Origin: an uncultured Clostridia bacterium
GTDB lineage: Bacteria > Bacillota > Clostridia > Christensenellales > CAG-314
Direction of reading: 5' to 3'
Assembly: GCA_934230325.1 (NCBI GenBank)
Contig: CAKQEP010000005.1
Span: 42,232-106,231 of the forward strand
DNA length: 64,000 nucleotides
In this document: positions 17,019 through 26,175 of the stretch, piece after piece
Numbering within the stretch: position 1 is the first letter of the stretch
How the letters are laid out: each line of letters starts with the position of its first letter
Notes under the pieces: generated by a model
What the model saw: the letters and a program-made list of their open reading frames with translations, nothing else
What the model was told of the DNA's origin: nothing
The model's database searches: none
Program-made: the position numbers and the translations under genes

Positions 17019-19658
17019 TTATTTGTTCTTTTTTATCGCGGATTGCGCGGCGGCAAGGCGAGCAATGGGAACGCGGTAAGGCGAGCAAGAAACGTAGTCA
17101 AGACCGATTTGGTTGCAGAACTCAATCGACGCGGGGTCGCCGCCGTGTTCTCCGCAGATACCGATATGAATATCTTTGCGTTGTTTGCGACCGAGCGAGG
17201 TTGCCAACTCCATAAGTCTGCCTACGCCGACCGTGTCGAGTTTTGCAAACGGGTCAAACTCGTAAATCTTTGCTTCGTAATACGACGGCAAAAACTTGCT
17301 TGCGTCATCACGAGAGAATCCGAAGGTCATTTGAGTAAGGTCGTTTGTGCCAAAACAGAAAAATTCTGCTTGCGTTGCGATTTCGTCCGCAGTCAAAGCG
17401 GCGCGCGGAATTTCTATCATCGTGCCGACTTCGTATTTAAGGTTGACGCCGGCTTCCTTTATCACGGCGTCTGCCGTTTCTACGATGGTTTTTCTGCAGA
17501 ACGCCAACTCTTTGACTTCACCTACGAGCGGAACCATAAGTTCCGGTACGATATTCCACTCGGGATGTCTTTTTTGTACTGCGATGGCGGCTTTTATTAT
17601 CGCTCTCGTCTGCATAACGGCAATTTCCGGATACGTAACAGCCAAACGGCAGCCGCGATGCCCCATCATCGGGTTGAATTCGTGCAGGGAATTGCAAATG
17701 ATTTTGATTGCTTCTACGGATTTGCCTTGCGCCTTTGCGAGTTCTTCTATATCTTTTTCTTCCGTAGGAACAAACTCGTGAAGCGGCGGATCAAGGAAAC
17801 GAATGGTGACGGGATAGCCTTGCAAAGATTCTATGATGCCTTCAAAGTCCGCTTGTTGCATCGGCTCGATTTTGTCGAGAGCCTTTTTTCTTTCCTCTAC
17901 CGTTTCGGAACAAATCATTTCGCGGAATTTGTCTATTCTGCCCGCGCCAAAGAACATATGCTCGGTACGGCACAAACCGATACCTTGCGCGCCCAACTCC
18001 ACCGCGCGTTGAGCGTCTTCGGGAGTGTCGGCGTTTGTGCGAACTTTGAGCGTCTTGTACTTGTCGGCAAGTTTCATTATTCTGCCAAAGTAGCCGCTGC
18101 CGGGGTCTGCAGGCACGGTTTTGATAATAACGTCATAAATCTTGCCCGTAGAGCCGTCCAAAGAAAGATTGTCGCCTTCGCGGAAAATTTTGCCGGAAAG
18201 TTCAAAATATTTTTCTTCCTCGTGCATTTTGATGTCGCCGCAACCGGAAACACAGCAAGTACCCATGCCTCTCGCAACTACCGCCGCGTGAGAAGTCTGT
18301 CCGCCTCTCACCGTCAAAATGCCTTGAGCGTATTTCATACCCTCGATGTCTTCCGGAGAAGTTTCCAACCTGACAAGAATAACTTTTTTGCCTTTTTTGC
18401 CTTGCTTTACCGCTTCTTCCGGAGTAAAGACGATTGTGCCTTCGGCTGCGCCCGGTGACGCGGCTATACCTTTGCCTACGACGTTGTTTTTGTCGGCGGC
18501 TTTGAGAGCGGCGGCGTCAAACGTGGGGTGCAAAAGCATATCCAAAGATTTGGCGTCGATTTGAAGCAACGCTTCCTTCTCGTTTATCATGCCTTCGTCG
18601 ATAAGGTCGCAAGCAATCCTTATTGCGGCGGCGGCGGTGCGTTTGCCGTTTCTCGTTTGCAACATAAACAGTTTGCCGTTTTCTACCGTAAACTCCATAT
18701 CTTGCATATCTCTGTAGTGATTTTCGAGAATATCGCAAACTTCTTGAAATTGTTTGTATACGTCGGGGAATACTTCTGCCATTTTGGCAATGGGCATCGG
18801 AGTGCGTACGCCCGCTACGACGTCTTCTCCCTGCGCGTTGGTCAAAAATTCACCCATAAGTCCTTTTTCGCCCGTTGCGGGATTGCGGGTAAACGCAACG
18901 CCCGTGCCGCAGTTGTCGCCCATGTTGCCAAACGCCATCATCTGTACGTTGACCGCAGTACCCCAACTGTAGGGAATATCGTGGTCCATACGGTAAATGT
19001 TTGCGCGGGGGTTGTCCCAACTGCGGAAAACGGCTTTGATAGCCTCAAAAAGTTGTTCTTTGGGATCGGAGGGGAAATCCTTGCCTAATTGCTTTTTGTA
19101 CTCCGCCTTAAATTGATTTGCAAGAGTTTTAAGGTCGTCTGCGCTCAACTCTACGTCCAAAGTGACGCCCTTTTTCTCTTTCATATCGTCGATAAGTTTT
19201 TCAAAATACTTTTTGCCGACTTCCATAACGACGTCGGAGAACATTTGAATAAATCTTCTGTAGCAGTCGTATGCCCATCTGGGATTGCCCGATTTTTGAG
19301 CAAGAACTTCTACAACTTCCTCGTTTAAACCGAGATTGAGTATCGTGTCCATCATTCCCGGCATCGACGCTCTCGCGCCGGAACGTACCGATACAAGCAG
19401 CGGGTTTTGTTTGTCGCCAAACTTTTTGCCCGTTATTTTTTCCAAAGCGTCAATGTTTTTCATTATCTCCGCTTGGATATCGTCGTTGATTCTTTTGCCG
19501 TCTTCGTAATACTTTGTGCAAGCCTCCGTAGAAATAGTAAAACCGTGCGGTACGGGCAAACCGAGATTTGTCATTTCCGCAAGGTTTGCGCCTTTGCCGC
19601 CGAGCAACTCGCGCATTTTGCCGTTTCCTTCATTGAATAAATAAACGTATTTTGTCAC
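17019..19658 (-). CDS. ppdK: Pyruvate, phosphate dikinase
   Basis: A full-length 879-residue PPDK. It interconverts pyruvate + ATP + Pi with PEP + AMP + PPi, a common glycolytic or gluconeogenic step in anaerobes. Order: N-terminal ATP-grasp domain (LLGGKGANLAEMTNLGLPVP, SVRSGARASMPGMMDTILNLG), central phosphohistidine domain (GGQTSHAAVVARGMGTCCVSGC split here, catalytic His), and C-terminal PEP/pyruvate TIM barrel (GHRGCRLAVTYPEI, FFCFGTNDLTQMT). Start is GTG at 19658 with AGGAGG upstream. It is a single gene with its own promoter. Confidence 0.97.
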   Translation of the reverse strand: MTKYVYLFNEGNGKMRELLGGKGANLAEMTNLGLPVPHGFTISTEACTKYYEDGKRINDDIQAEIMKNIDALEKITGKKFGDKQNPLLVSVRSGARASMPGMMDTILNLGLNEEVVEVLAQKSGNPRWAYDCYRRFIQMFSDVVMEVGKKYFEKLIDDMKEKKGVTLDVELSADDLKTLANQFKAEYKKQLGKDFPSDPKEQLFEAIKAVFRSWDNPRANIYRMDHDIPYSWGTAVNVQMMAFGNMGDNCGTGVAFTRNPATGEKGLMGEFLTNAQGEDVVAGVRTPMPIAKMAEVFPDVYKQFQEVCDILENHYRDMQDMEFTVENGKLFMLQTRNGKRTAAAAIRIACDLIDEGMINEKEALLQIDAKSLDMLLHPTFDAAALKAADKNNVVGKGIAASPGAAEGTIVFTPEEAVKQGKKGKKVILVRLETSPEDIEGMKYAQGILTVRGGQTSHAAVVARGMGTCCVSGCGDIKMHEEEKYFELSGKIFREGDNLSLDGSTGKIYDVIIKTVPADPGSGYFGRIMKLADKYKTLKVRTNADTPEDAQRAVELGAQGIGLCRTEHMFFGAGRIDKFREMICSETVEERKKALDKIEPMQQADFEGIIESLQGYPVTIRFLDPPLHEFVPTEEKDIEELAKAQGKSVEAIKIICNSLHEFNPMMGHRGCRLAVTYPEIAVMQTRAIIKAAIAVQKRHPEWNIVPELMVPLVGEVKELAFCRKTIVETADAVIKEAGVNLKYEVGTMIEIPRAALTADEIATQAEFFCFGTNDLTQMTFGFSRDDASKFLPSYYEAKIYEFDPFAKLDTVGVGRLMELATSLGRKQRKDIHIGICGEHGGDPASIEFCNQIGLDYVSCSPYRVPIARLAAAQSAIKKNK

Positions 19659-19703
19659 CTTAGATTTCCTCCTGAATTCTAAATCAATTTTTAAACCGCA
19701 GAT

Positions 19704-19732
19704 ATTTTACCAAAAAAAGTGAAATATGACAA
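19704..19732 (-). promoter_or_regulatory. Promoter of ppdK
   Basis: TTGTCA, 17-base spacer, TAAAAT on the minus strand, about 45 bases ahead of the GTG start, with AGGAGG in the short leader. Confidence 0.7.
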
Positions 19733-19767
19733 CAAAATAAAGGCACTATATAAAAAAAATAGCGCCT

Positions 19768-20487
19768 TTAATACAAAAATTGTATGCTGTTTAGTTTTTT
19801 TATCATATTTTTTACGTATAAAGCCAAAACGGCAAGTATGCTACCGTCGTACTTTTCCGTTTTGAGTACAAAAAGCCTGTCGGAATCCATATCGGATATT
19901 TGTCTAAACGTGTTTAGCACCGACGGCGACAACAGTTGGCAAAATTCGTTTTTGCAAGCGTTGCACACGACGCCGCCGCCCGACATATCAACGTACATTC
20001 TGTCGGTTTTTCTGCCGCACTGGTTGCAAGCGGAAAAATCCAAGCCATAACCGACTTCCTTAAGCGCGTCGAGCAAAAATTTTGTCAGGTAAGTTTTTGG
20101 GTTTGCGGGGTTTTGGTTAAGAAAGTTTAAGCACCTTGCCAAAAGTACAAACAACGCGGGGTTTGCGTCCCCTTCCTGCGTCGAGCAAGAAACAAATTCC
20201 GCCGCGCACGCCGCACAATAGTATCCGTCGGGATTTTTGCCGATATTAAAAAAACTTTCTATCTCTTTGCAACCCGTCACAAGGTATCTGTCGCCCTTTT
20301 TTACCGTTTCGTACTCCCCGAAACAAAATGGTTGCGCACAAAATTTGAGTTTTGCGTCGGATTTTTTTACGCCGCGAGCAACTACGGAAATGCGTCCCGA
20401 TTCAACGGAAAACAACTGCAAAATTTTGTCGTTGTCACCGTAATCGGCGCTCCTCAAACATATCGCCTTGTTGATTTGTGTCTCCAT
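19768..20487 (-). CDS. recO: DNA repair protein RecO
   Basis: A 239-residue RecO. The N-terminal OB fold starts INKAICLRSADYGDNDKILQLFS, and the C-terminal part carries a zinc site made of CNQCGRK and CNACKNE. RecO works with RecR and RecF to load RecA on SSB-coated gaps. ATG at 20487 follows GGAGG closely; the longer frame upstream overlaps yqzL in another frame and is not needed. Placement next to yqzL and era is the normal Bacillota order. Confidence 0.93.
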   Translation of the reverse strand: METQINKAICLRSADYGDNDKILQLFSVESGRISVVARGVKKSDAKLKFCAQPFCFGEYETVKKGDRYLVTGCKEIESFFNIGKNPDGYYCAACAAEFVSCSTQEGDANPALFVLLARCLNFLNQNPANPKTYLTKFLLDALKEVGYGLDFSACNQCGRKTDRMYVDMSGGGVVCNACKNEFCQLLSPSVLNTFRQISDMDSDRLFVLKTEKYDGSILAVLALYVKNMIKKLNSIQFLY

Positions 20488-20575
20488 CTTCCTCCGAAAG
20501 TCTTTTGTACAAGGAATAAAACGACGGGTTGCCCGTCTTGACAAACATTTGCCACGCTACGTTTTTTTCCTTCAT
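20435..20575 (-). CDS. yqzL: YqzL-like small protein
   Basis: A 46-residue protein, the usual size for YqzL. It has the family pattern: a short basic start, then VAWQMFVKTGNPSFYSLYK, like the FTWxxFxxTGxIxAYLLYK of relatives. It overlaps the recO start by 53 bases. ATG at 20575 lies behind GGGAGG; a longer in-frame upstream extension has no such site. YqzL is found between era and recO in spore-formers; its role is unknown. Confidence 0.75.
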   Translation of the reverse strand: MKEKNVAWQMFVKTGNPSFYSLYKRLSEEDGDTNQQGDMFEERRLR

Positions 20576-20630
20576 ATTATCCGCCTCCCGTTTGTCCCTA
20601 AATAGTCGCCGCAGTAGCGTTTTGATTTGC

Positions 20631-20662
20631 TTAAAAACGCCGCTTGCCTTTAAAAACAAGGC
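20631..20662. terminator. Hairpin with flanking A/T runs between era and yqzL
   Basis: The arms AAAAACGCC and GGCGTTTTT, extended by CTTG/CAAG with one bulge, form a hairpin with T-runs on either strand. It lies downstream of era and upstream of yqzL, so it may end the era transcript or attenuate yqzL-recO. Confidence 0.5.
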
Positions 20663-20738
20663 GTTTTTGAGATACGAAAAACGCTCCGTATACTATTATT
20701 TTTTGCCGTAAAAGCGGATTTATACCCTTTTTTAAAAT

Positions 20739-20761
20739 ACCGCAAAAAATATTTTTTGCGG
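20739..20761 (-). terminator. Palindrome after era, probable terminator
   Basis: A perfect 22-base palindrome (CCGCAAAAAAT and its complement) begins 28 bases after the era stop; on the minus strand TATTTTAAAAAA follows. The stem is AT-rich apart from four G-C pairs, so strength is uncertain. Confidence 0.45.
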
Positions 20762-20788
20762 CGGTTTAATTATCGGAATTTTGGCAAA

Positions 20789-21691
20789 TCAATCAAAATT
20801 GTTTTTGCCGTAACCGATTTCGTTTAACATATACTCGCTGTTGCGCCAGTCTTCCTTTATTTTTACCCACAATTGCAGGTTTACTCTGCCGTCAAGACTT
20901 TTTTGCAACGCTTCTCTTGCGTATATGCCTATGTTTTTTATCATCTGACCTTGTTTGCCCAAAATGATGGCTTTGTGCGACGCTTTTTCCGTAATAATAT
21001 TAGCGTCGATGTCCCATTTGTTTTTTTGCGCGTCGTAGGTCATTTTGTTGAGTTGAACGCCTATCCCGTGCGGAACTTCCTCGTTTAACAGCAACAAAGC
21101 CTTTTCCCTTATCGTTTCGCACGCGATAAAGCGTTGCGATTTGTCGGTGACTTCGTCGGCGTCAAAATACATTTTGTCGTCGGTAAGATAAGTTTTTAGG
21201 TGCTGTTTAAGTTGCTCGACGCCTTTGTTTTTGCGCGCGGAAAGGGCGTAAACTTCCTTGACAAAAGGATACTCGTTGAGTTTTGCGAGTTCTGCCATAA
21301 GTTTTTCCGGTTGAGAAATATCCGTCTTTGTGACGGCTACTACAAGCGGAATATTTTTTTCGCCGTACTTTTTTAACAACGCAAAGTCGGCGTCCTTTAT
21401 CCCGTCGTGAGCGTCAACGACAAACAAAATGCAATCTGCGTCCACCGTCGCTTGCTCGATGTTTTTTACCATATAGTTGCCTAATTGATTTCTCGGAGTG
21501 AGCGCGCCGGGCGTGTCCACAAAAATCATTTGGCTGTCTTCGTCCGTCCAAATGCCCAAAACGTTTTCTCGCGTCGTCTGCGGTTTTGGACTGACTATGC
21601 TGACTTTTTGCTTTATGAGGCAGTTGAGCAAAGTGGATTTGCCCGCGTTTGCTCTGCCTACTATGGCTATGTATCCCGATTTGAAACTCAT
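20789..21691 (-). CDS. era: GTPase Era
   Basis: A complete 300-residue Era: G1 GRANAGKST, G3 DTPG, G4 TKTD, G5 SARK, and a C-terminal KH domain with GKQGQMIKNIG. Era binds the 3' end of 16S rRNA and helps assemble the 30S subunit. The ribosome site GAGGTAA overlaps the last codons of ybeY, so the two are coupled. Confidence 0.97.
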   Translation of the reverse strand: MSFKSGYIAIVGRANAGKSTLLNCLIKQKVSIVSPKPQTTRENVLGIWTDEDSQMIFVDTPGALTPRNQLGNYMVKNIEQATVDADCILFVVDAHDGIKDADFALLKKYGEKNIPLVVAVTKTDISQPEKLMAELAKLNEYPFVKEVYALSARKNKGVEQLKQHLKTYLTDDKMYFDADEVTDKSQRFIACETIREKALLLLNEEVPHGIGVQLNKMTYDAQKNKWDIDANIITEKASHKAIILGKQGQMIKNIGIYAREALQKSLDGRVNLQLWVKIKEDWRNSEYMLNEIGYGKNNFD

Positions 21692-21694
21692 CGA

Positions 21695-22168
21695 TTACCT
21701 CGTAATTCTAAATTTTTGCAGAATATCGTCTGCCGCGCCCATCATTATTGCCTCGTCTTTGGGGTTTTCGTGGTCATAACCCAAAAGATGCAACAATCCG
21801 TGAAGGCACAAAAACGCGACTTCTCTTTTTAGGGAGTGGTCGTACTCATCCGCTTGTTGCTCCGCAACGTTTTTGCAAACTATCACGTCGCCCAAAATGT
21901 AGTTGCCCGTCAACGGGTTTTTGTCGGCGGCGTACGTTTCGTCGATGATTTGCGGCGCTTTAACGTCAAGCATAGGAAAACTGAGTACGTCGGTCACGCT
22001 GTCCGTACCGCGTTGGGTGGCGTTGACGTATTTAATTTGTCGAGGCGACACAAAAGCCATATTTAATTCTACGTTTTTGGGCTGACCGAGCGATTTTAAA
22101 GCGTAACTAAAAACTTTTTTAATCAGACACCGATATTTTAGCCCGATATTGTTAAAAGTTATTTTCAT
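21695..22168 (-). CDS. ybeY: Endoribonuclease YbeY
   Basis: A 157-residue YbeY with the zinc motif HGLLHLLGYDH and the preceding TDVLSFPM and GDVIVCKNVA segments. It takes part in 16S rRNA 3' maturation and ribosome quality control. It follows the PgpH-like gene by seven bases with AAGGTAC as ribosome site. Confidence 0.95.
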   Translation of the reverse strand: MKITFNNIGLKYRCLIKKVFSYALKSLGQPKNVELNMAFVSPRQIKYVNATQRGTDSVTDVLSFPMLDVKAPQIIDETYAADKNPLTGNYILGDVIVCKNVAEQQADEYDHSLKREVAFLCLHGLLHLLGYDHENPKDEAIMMGAADDILQKFRITR

Positions 22169-22175
22169 AAGTACC

Positions 22176-23636
22176 TTAATTTAAATTTGACAGGCGGCTG
22201 TCTTCCGACGCCGTAATGGTGCTGGCAAGTTTGATTTCCGGATATTTTACCCTCTCGTGCCTGCTACCCATATAAGTAGTTATTATGGTTTGTTTTATCG
22301 TTTCTAAATCTTTCATCGTCAAGTCGCAGTTGTCAAACTGACCAAAGTCCATACGCTCCTTGACGAGATTTTCTACCACTTGCTCCGCTTTCGCTTTGTC
22401 GGCAACGGACAACGACCTTAACGTCGCTTCGCACGCGTCTACTATCATAAGCATACCGTCGATTTTTGTGGTCGGAGTAGGTCCGTCATAACAATAGTCG
22501 CGTACCGACAACTCTCCGTCGGTGTACTTTTTAGCCTTTTGGTAAAAGTATTTCATCGCAAAAGTACCGTGATGCTCCATAATGGCGCGTTCTATTTCCA
22601 TCGGCAAACGGTATATTCTCGCAAGGCTTACCCCGTACAATATATGGTTTTTGAGGAAAGTAACGCTGACTTCCGGAGCAATCTCGTTGTGCGGGTTGTA
22701 CCCGTCGCGCTGGTTTTCGCTAAAATATACGGGATTGCGAAGTTTGCCTATATCGTGATAATACCCCACCGCGCGGGCAAGGTAAGTGTCTTCCCCTATC
22801 GCCATAGCGCACGCTTCTATGTAGTTTGCTACCGTCATGCTGTGGTTGAAAGTGCCCGGCGCTTCGTTAAACAAACGCTTGAGCAACGGCTGATTGACGT
22901 TGGTGAGTTCTGCCAACCTAAAGTCCGTCGTTATGTTAAACATTCTTTCGAGTAGCGGCACAAGCAAAAATACGCACGTGACGTCTATTATACTTCCGCC
23001 AAACGCGTACCCGATATTTACCAGATATTGTTTGTAATTGAATACGTCGTAACACAAAAAGTATATTATCGTCGTAGTAATTACCGCAACGATGCCCAAA
23101 AACAAACCCGTAAATATATAGTTGATACGTTTATTGTGCGTTTTTGAGGAAAAAGCGCAGATAATGACGGTCACCAACCCTACGAATATGCACACCAACA
23201 TTTTGTACATATTCATCGTTCCGTAAACTATGCCCGCCGACAAAGTGACGATAAGCGACAAAATGTTGACAAATACCGCGCTCTTTGTCCCTACCAACAA
23301 CGTCAATACCAACGTGCACATGGCATACGGCACAAAGTTGACGTTAAGCAACCCTGTAAAATAAGTTACTACGCTGCAAATAATCAAAACGAGGTATACC
23401 GCAGCGAGTTTTCTCGGTTGTCGCAATACCTGCTTGTCCGCATAATACGCAAACAAATCGTACACGACAAAAAACGACGCCAGCAAAATAAAATACACTA
23501 TGGTGGTAGATATGGAGTTTGCCGCAAAGTTTTTTCTTATCACGGTGAGCCACAGCACAAACGCCACCACCGCATACGCCAACAACGTAAGCAGTACGGT
23601 AAATACTATCTGGTTGTTTGTCAGTCTTTTTCTCAT
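22176..23636 (-). CDS. pgpH: PgpH/YqfF-like membrane HD phosphohydrolase lacking the extracellular domain
   Basis: A 486-residue protein with seven to eight membrane helices (about 10-225) and a cytoplasmic HD domain: FNHSMTVANYIEACA, YYHDIGKLRNP, MEHHGT and MLMIVDACEA. PgpH hydrolyses cyclic di-AMP. The B. subtilis protein has about 711 residues because an extracellular 7TM-HDED domain follows the first helix; here the first helix is followed almost at once by the others. Its place between phoH and ybeY supports the assignment. c-di-AMP as substrate is by family. Confidence 0.88.
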   Translation of the reverse strand: MRKRLTNNQIVFTVLLTLLAYAVVAFVLWLTVIRKNFAANSISTTIVYFILLASFFVVYDLFAYYADKQVLRQPRKLAAVYLVLIICSVVTYFTGLLNVNFVPYAMCTLVLTLLVGTKSAVFVNILSLIVTLSAGIVYGTMNMYKMLVCIFVGLVTVIICAFSSKTHNKRINYIFTGLFLGIVAVITTTIIYFLCYDVFNYKQYLVNIGYAFGGSIIDVTCVFLLVPLLERMFNITTDFRLAELTNVNQPLLKRLFNEAPGTFNHSMTVANYIEACAMAIGEDTYLARAVGYYHDIGKLRNPVYFSENQRDGYNPHNEIAPEVSVTFLKNHILYGVSLARIYRLPMEIERAIMEHHGTFAMKYFYQKAKKYTDGELSVRDYCYDGPTPTTKIDGMLMIVDACEATLRSLSVADKAKAEQVVENLVKERMDFGQFDNCDLTMKDLETIKQTIITTYMGSRHERVKYPEIKLASTITASEDSRLSNLN

Positions 23637-23646
23637 GAGTCTCCTT

Positions 23647-24606
23647 TTAATTCTTTTCGTTTTTTTCGTACGCCTTAACTATGGCTTGAACCAACGGGTG
23701 GCGCACGACGTCCTTTTCCGTCAAAAAACGGACGGCAATGCCTTCTATATTTTTGAGAATGGTAACAGCCTCTTTAAGCCCGCTTTTTTTACCTTCCGGC
23801 AAATCGGTCTGCGTAAGGTCGCCCGTAACAACCATCTTGCTGTTTTCTCCTAAACGAGTCAAAAACATTTTCATCTGCTCGCGCGTAGTGTTTTGAGCCT
23901 CGTCAAGTATGATAAACGCATTGGATAACGTGCGACCGCGCATGTACGCCAACGGAGCGACTTCTATCGCGCCCTTTTCTATCAGTTTTTGGTAGGTTTC
24001 TACGCCAAACATTTCCTGCAAACCGTCGTAAAGCGGTCTTAAATACGGATTGACTTTTTCCTGCAAGTCACCGGGTAAAAAACCTAATTTTTCCCCCGCT
24101 TCTACCGCCGGACGCGTCAAAATAATTTTGTCGACCGCTTTGGATTTGTATTGACTCGCCGCAATCGCTACGGCAAGATACGTCTTGCCCGTGCCTGCAG
24201 GCCCTACCGCCAAAGTCACAACGTTTTTTTGTATGGCGTCAACGTACTTTTTTTGACCTACCGTCTTGGACTTTATCAACTTGCCCCTGTGCGTGACGGC
24301 TACTACGTCGTTGAGCAATTGATCGGTTTCTTCGAGTTTGTCTTCCAACGCGCACTCGCAAAGATACGTCACCCTGCCTACGTCTATCTGCTCGTCCTTT
24401 TGAATAAAGTTGATGAGTTTTTGCGTCACTTTGACGGCAAGCGTAACTCTGTCCGACTCGCCCGAAAAGTGTAGGTTTCCGCCTATGTTTACGACGTCGA
24501 CGTCCAACATTTTTTTGATGACGTTAATATTTTCGTCATACGAGCCGAAAAGTTTGATAAGAATATCCAAAGTCGGAGTTATTATTTTTTCCGTTGTTTG
24601 CGCCAT
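23647..24606 (-). CDS. phoH: PhoH-like ATPase
   Basis: A 319-residue PhoH protein: N-terminal small KH-like region, Walker A VGPAGTGKTYLA, Walker B IILDEAQN, and VTGDLTQTDLP. The family has helicase-like folds linked to RNA metabolism. It follows yqfD without gap (GGATAGATG holds stop and start). Confidence 0.95.
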   Translation of the reverse strand: MAQTTEKIITPTLDILIKLFGSYDENINVIKKMLDVDVVNIGGNLHFSGESDRVTLAVKVTQKLINFIQKDEQIDVGRVTYLCECALEDKLEETDQLLNDVVAVTHRGKLIKSKTVGQKKYVDAIQKNVVTLAVGPAGTGKTYLAVAIAASQYKSKAVDKIILTRPAVEAGEKLGFLPGDLQEKVNPYLRPLYDGLQEMFGVETYQKLIEKGAIEVAPLAYMRGRTLSNAFIILDEAQNTTREQMKMFLTRLGENSKMVVTGDLTQTDLPEGKKSGLKEAVTILKNIEGIAVRFLTEKDVVRHPLVQAIVKAYEKNEKN

Positions 24607-25743
24607 CTATCCTCCGTAAACGCTTATTTTTGTATCGTAATACAACGTTGCTTGCACAAAAATTTTGTCCGCCGCCTTCTTTATCCCGTACTTCACGTCG
24701 ATAACTGCGGTTTTGTCCGCGCCGCTCTTTTTTAACGCGTCTTCGTACGCCGCTATTTGCAAAACGGGCGTCTGCTCCTCCAACGTAACTTCCCGAGTCA
24801 CGGGAGAAAGTTGCCTTAGTTTTTCAAATACGACGCAAATCCCGAGCGGATACAAATATTTGGTCGTCGTTTCCTTGTCAAAAAACTCGTAATCGATTTT
24901 TTTTGAATAGTCGGAAACGTATTTGCCTATCTTGACGTAACGCCTTTTAGCAACGCTGCCCGTATACTCAAAATCTGTCCGCAAAGGACAAAACAATGCG
25001 CTGCCGATGACTTGCGCCGTTGCGTAAACGCTGCCTTGCGCCGTTATCGGCTCGGTGGTTCCGTCCAAAAAAGTCGTAACGCCCTTGATGAGTATCTGCC
25101 CTTTTTTCACGTTGTCGCCAACGGATACTAAAGGCGTTCCGTTTAGCGTAAGTACGCTCGTGACTACGCCGTCAAAAGCGGCTATCAAGTCTTTCGGCTT
25201 TGATAAATCGACGGGAGAAGCGGCTATATCTCTCTTAACGACGCTCAAATAAAGAACGTTGCCCCGCTTTTTTGCCAAAGCGTACTTTATACCCTCCACG
25301 TGACTGCAAATATAGTTTTCCAGCCCGTCGAGAGAAATATTTGACATCTTTACGCCTTTTTTTGCGCCGTACTCGTCTGCGGCGGCAACCACTGCGTCGC
25401 GAATATCGTCGTCGGCGGTCACGCTTACTTTGCCGCAAAAGTTGCTCGAAAGTATGCAAAAGAACAAACAAGCAACCATCAGAACGAATGCCGCGATATG
25501 CTTTTTAAAAAAGTCCGAAAGACTACCAAAGCCCACTCGCCCTATAACTTTAACATTATAGCACTTTTTTTTGAGATAAGCAAGTACCTTTTTGCAATCT
25601 TTGTCATATACGCAAAAACAAAGTCTGTTTTTGCCTTCAAAATGCATATCAGACACGCAAAAACCGCTTGTTGACAGACATTTTGCCACGTCGTTGAGAT
25701 TAAGACCTTCTACAAAAAGTTTTGTTTTAATCTTTACCGACAT
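24607..25743 (-). CDS. yqfD: Sporulation protein YqfD
   Basis: A 378-residue YqfD-family protein, normal length. An N-terminal cytoplasmic part is followed by one helix (HIAAFVLMVACLFFCILSSN, about 84-103) and a large outer domain with AFDGVVTSVLTLNGTPLVSVGDNVKKGQILIKG split by family-typical turns. In spore-formers it is made in the mother cell under SigE and is needed for sporulation; the role is known from B. subtilis. It overlaps yqfC by 17 bases. Confidence 0.9.
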   Translation of the reverse strand: MSVKIKTKLFVEGLNLNDVAKCLSTSGFCVSDMHFEGKNRLCFCVYDKDCKKVLAYLKKKCYNVKVIGRVGFGSLSDFFKKHIAAFVLMVACLFFCILSSNFCGKVSVTADDDIRDAVVAAADEYGAKKGVKMSNISLDGLENYICSHVEGIKYALAKKRGNVLYLSVVKRDIAASPVDLSKPKDLIAAFDGVVTSVLTLNGTPLVSVGDNVKKGQILIKGVTTFLDGTTEPITAQGSVYATAQVIGSALFCPLRTDFEYTGSVAKRRYVKIGKYVSDYSKKIDYEFFDKETTTKYLYPLGICVVFEKLRQLSPVTREVTLEEQTPVLQIAAYEDALKKSGADKTAVIDVKYGIKKAADKIFVQATLYYDTKISVYGG

Positions 25744-25987
25744 AGTTTACCCCCAAAATATCTCCGCATACCAAAGCGTAATTCCCCGTCATCTGCTTTA
25801 TCGTCAATTCCTTGCCGGTGATTTCTACCTTTGCGCGTTTGGATTCTAAAACGATTTTGCCGCAGCCAAAGTCCGTGAGCCTGATTTTGCCTTCTATCGC
25901 AATCGCCCTTTTACCGTACAAAAAACAACGAAAAGCGTCAAGGCTGTTTAAATTTAAATCTTTTTCGTCCGTCAAATTTTTAAACAT
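25727..25987 (-). CDS. yqfC: YabP/YqfC family sporulation protein
   Basis: An 86-residue protein of the YabP/YqfC family: KRAIAIEGKIRLTDFG, then VEITGKELTIKQMTGNYALV and a final GDILGVNYV. Together with YqfD it marks the genome as spore-forming or derived from spore-formers. AAGGAAAC precedes the ATG. No clear vegetative promoter is visible upstream, which would fit a sporulation sigma factor. Confidence 0.88.
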   Translation of the reverse strand: MFKNLTDEKDLNLNSLDAFRCFLYGKRAIAIEGKIRLTDFGCGKIVLESKRAKVEITGKELTIKQMTGNYALVCGDILGVNYVGKD

Positions 25988-26084
25988 AGTTTCCTTAAGA
26001 TTGTTTTTTTGCGCCGCACGTCGTAACGCAAAAAAGTAGTTTTTACGTCAAAAACGACCTCATTAAAAATATATGCTTTTGGAC

Positions 26085-26116
26085 AAAAAATAACACGGAG
26101 CAAAAACTCCGCGTTA
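26085..26116 (-). terminator. Terminator of the protease-lipoprotein operon
   Basis: Ten-base stem TAACGCGGAG/CTCCGTGTTA with one mismatch and a six-base loop, followed on the minus strand by TTTTTTG, 60 bases past the lipoprotein stop. Confidence 0.8.
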
Positions 26117-26175
26117 CAAAAATAAGTATAATCAAAAATCGAAATCGTTTGACAATCGCAACAAAAGCAAAAAAC

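Noticed and set aside
17043..18458. Open frame of 471 codons opposite ppdK
   Set aside because: It lies wholly antisense to a textbook PPDK, has no ribosome site or recognisable domain, and its basic, Phe/Arg-rich composition is what the complement of this codon usage gives. The same applies to long antisense frames at 9705-10844, 6347-7303 and 60741-61391.
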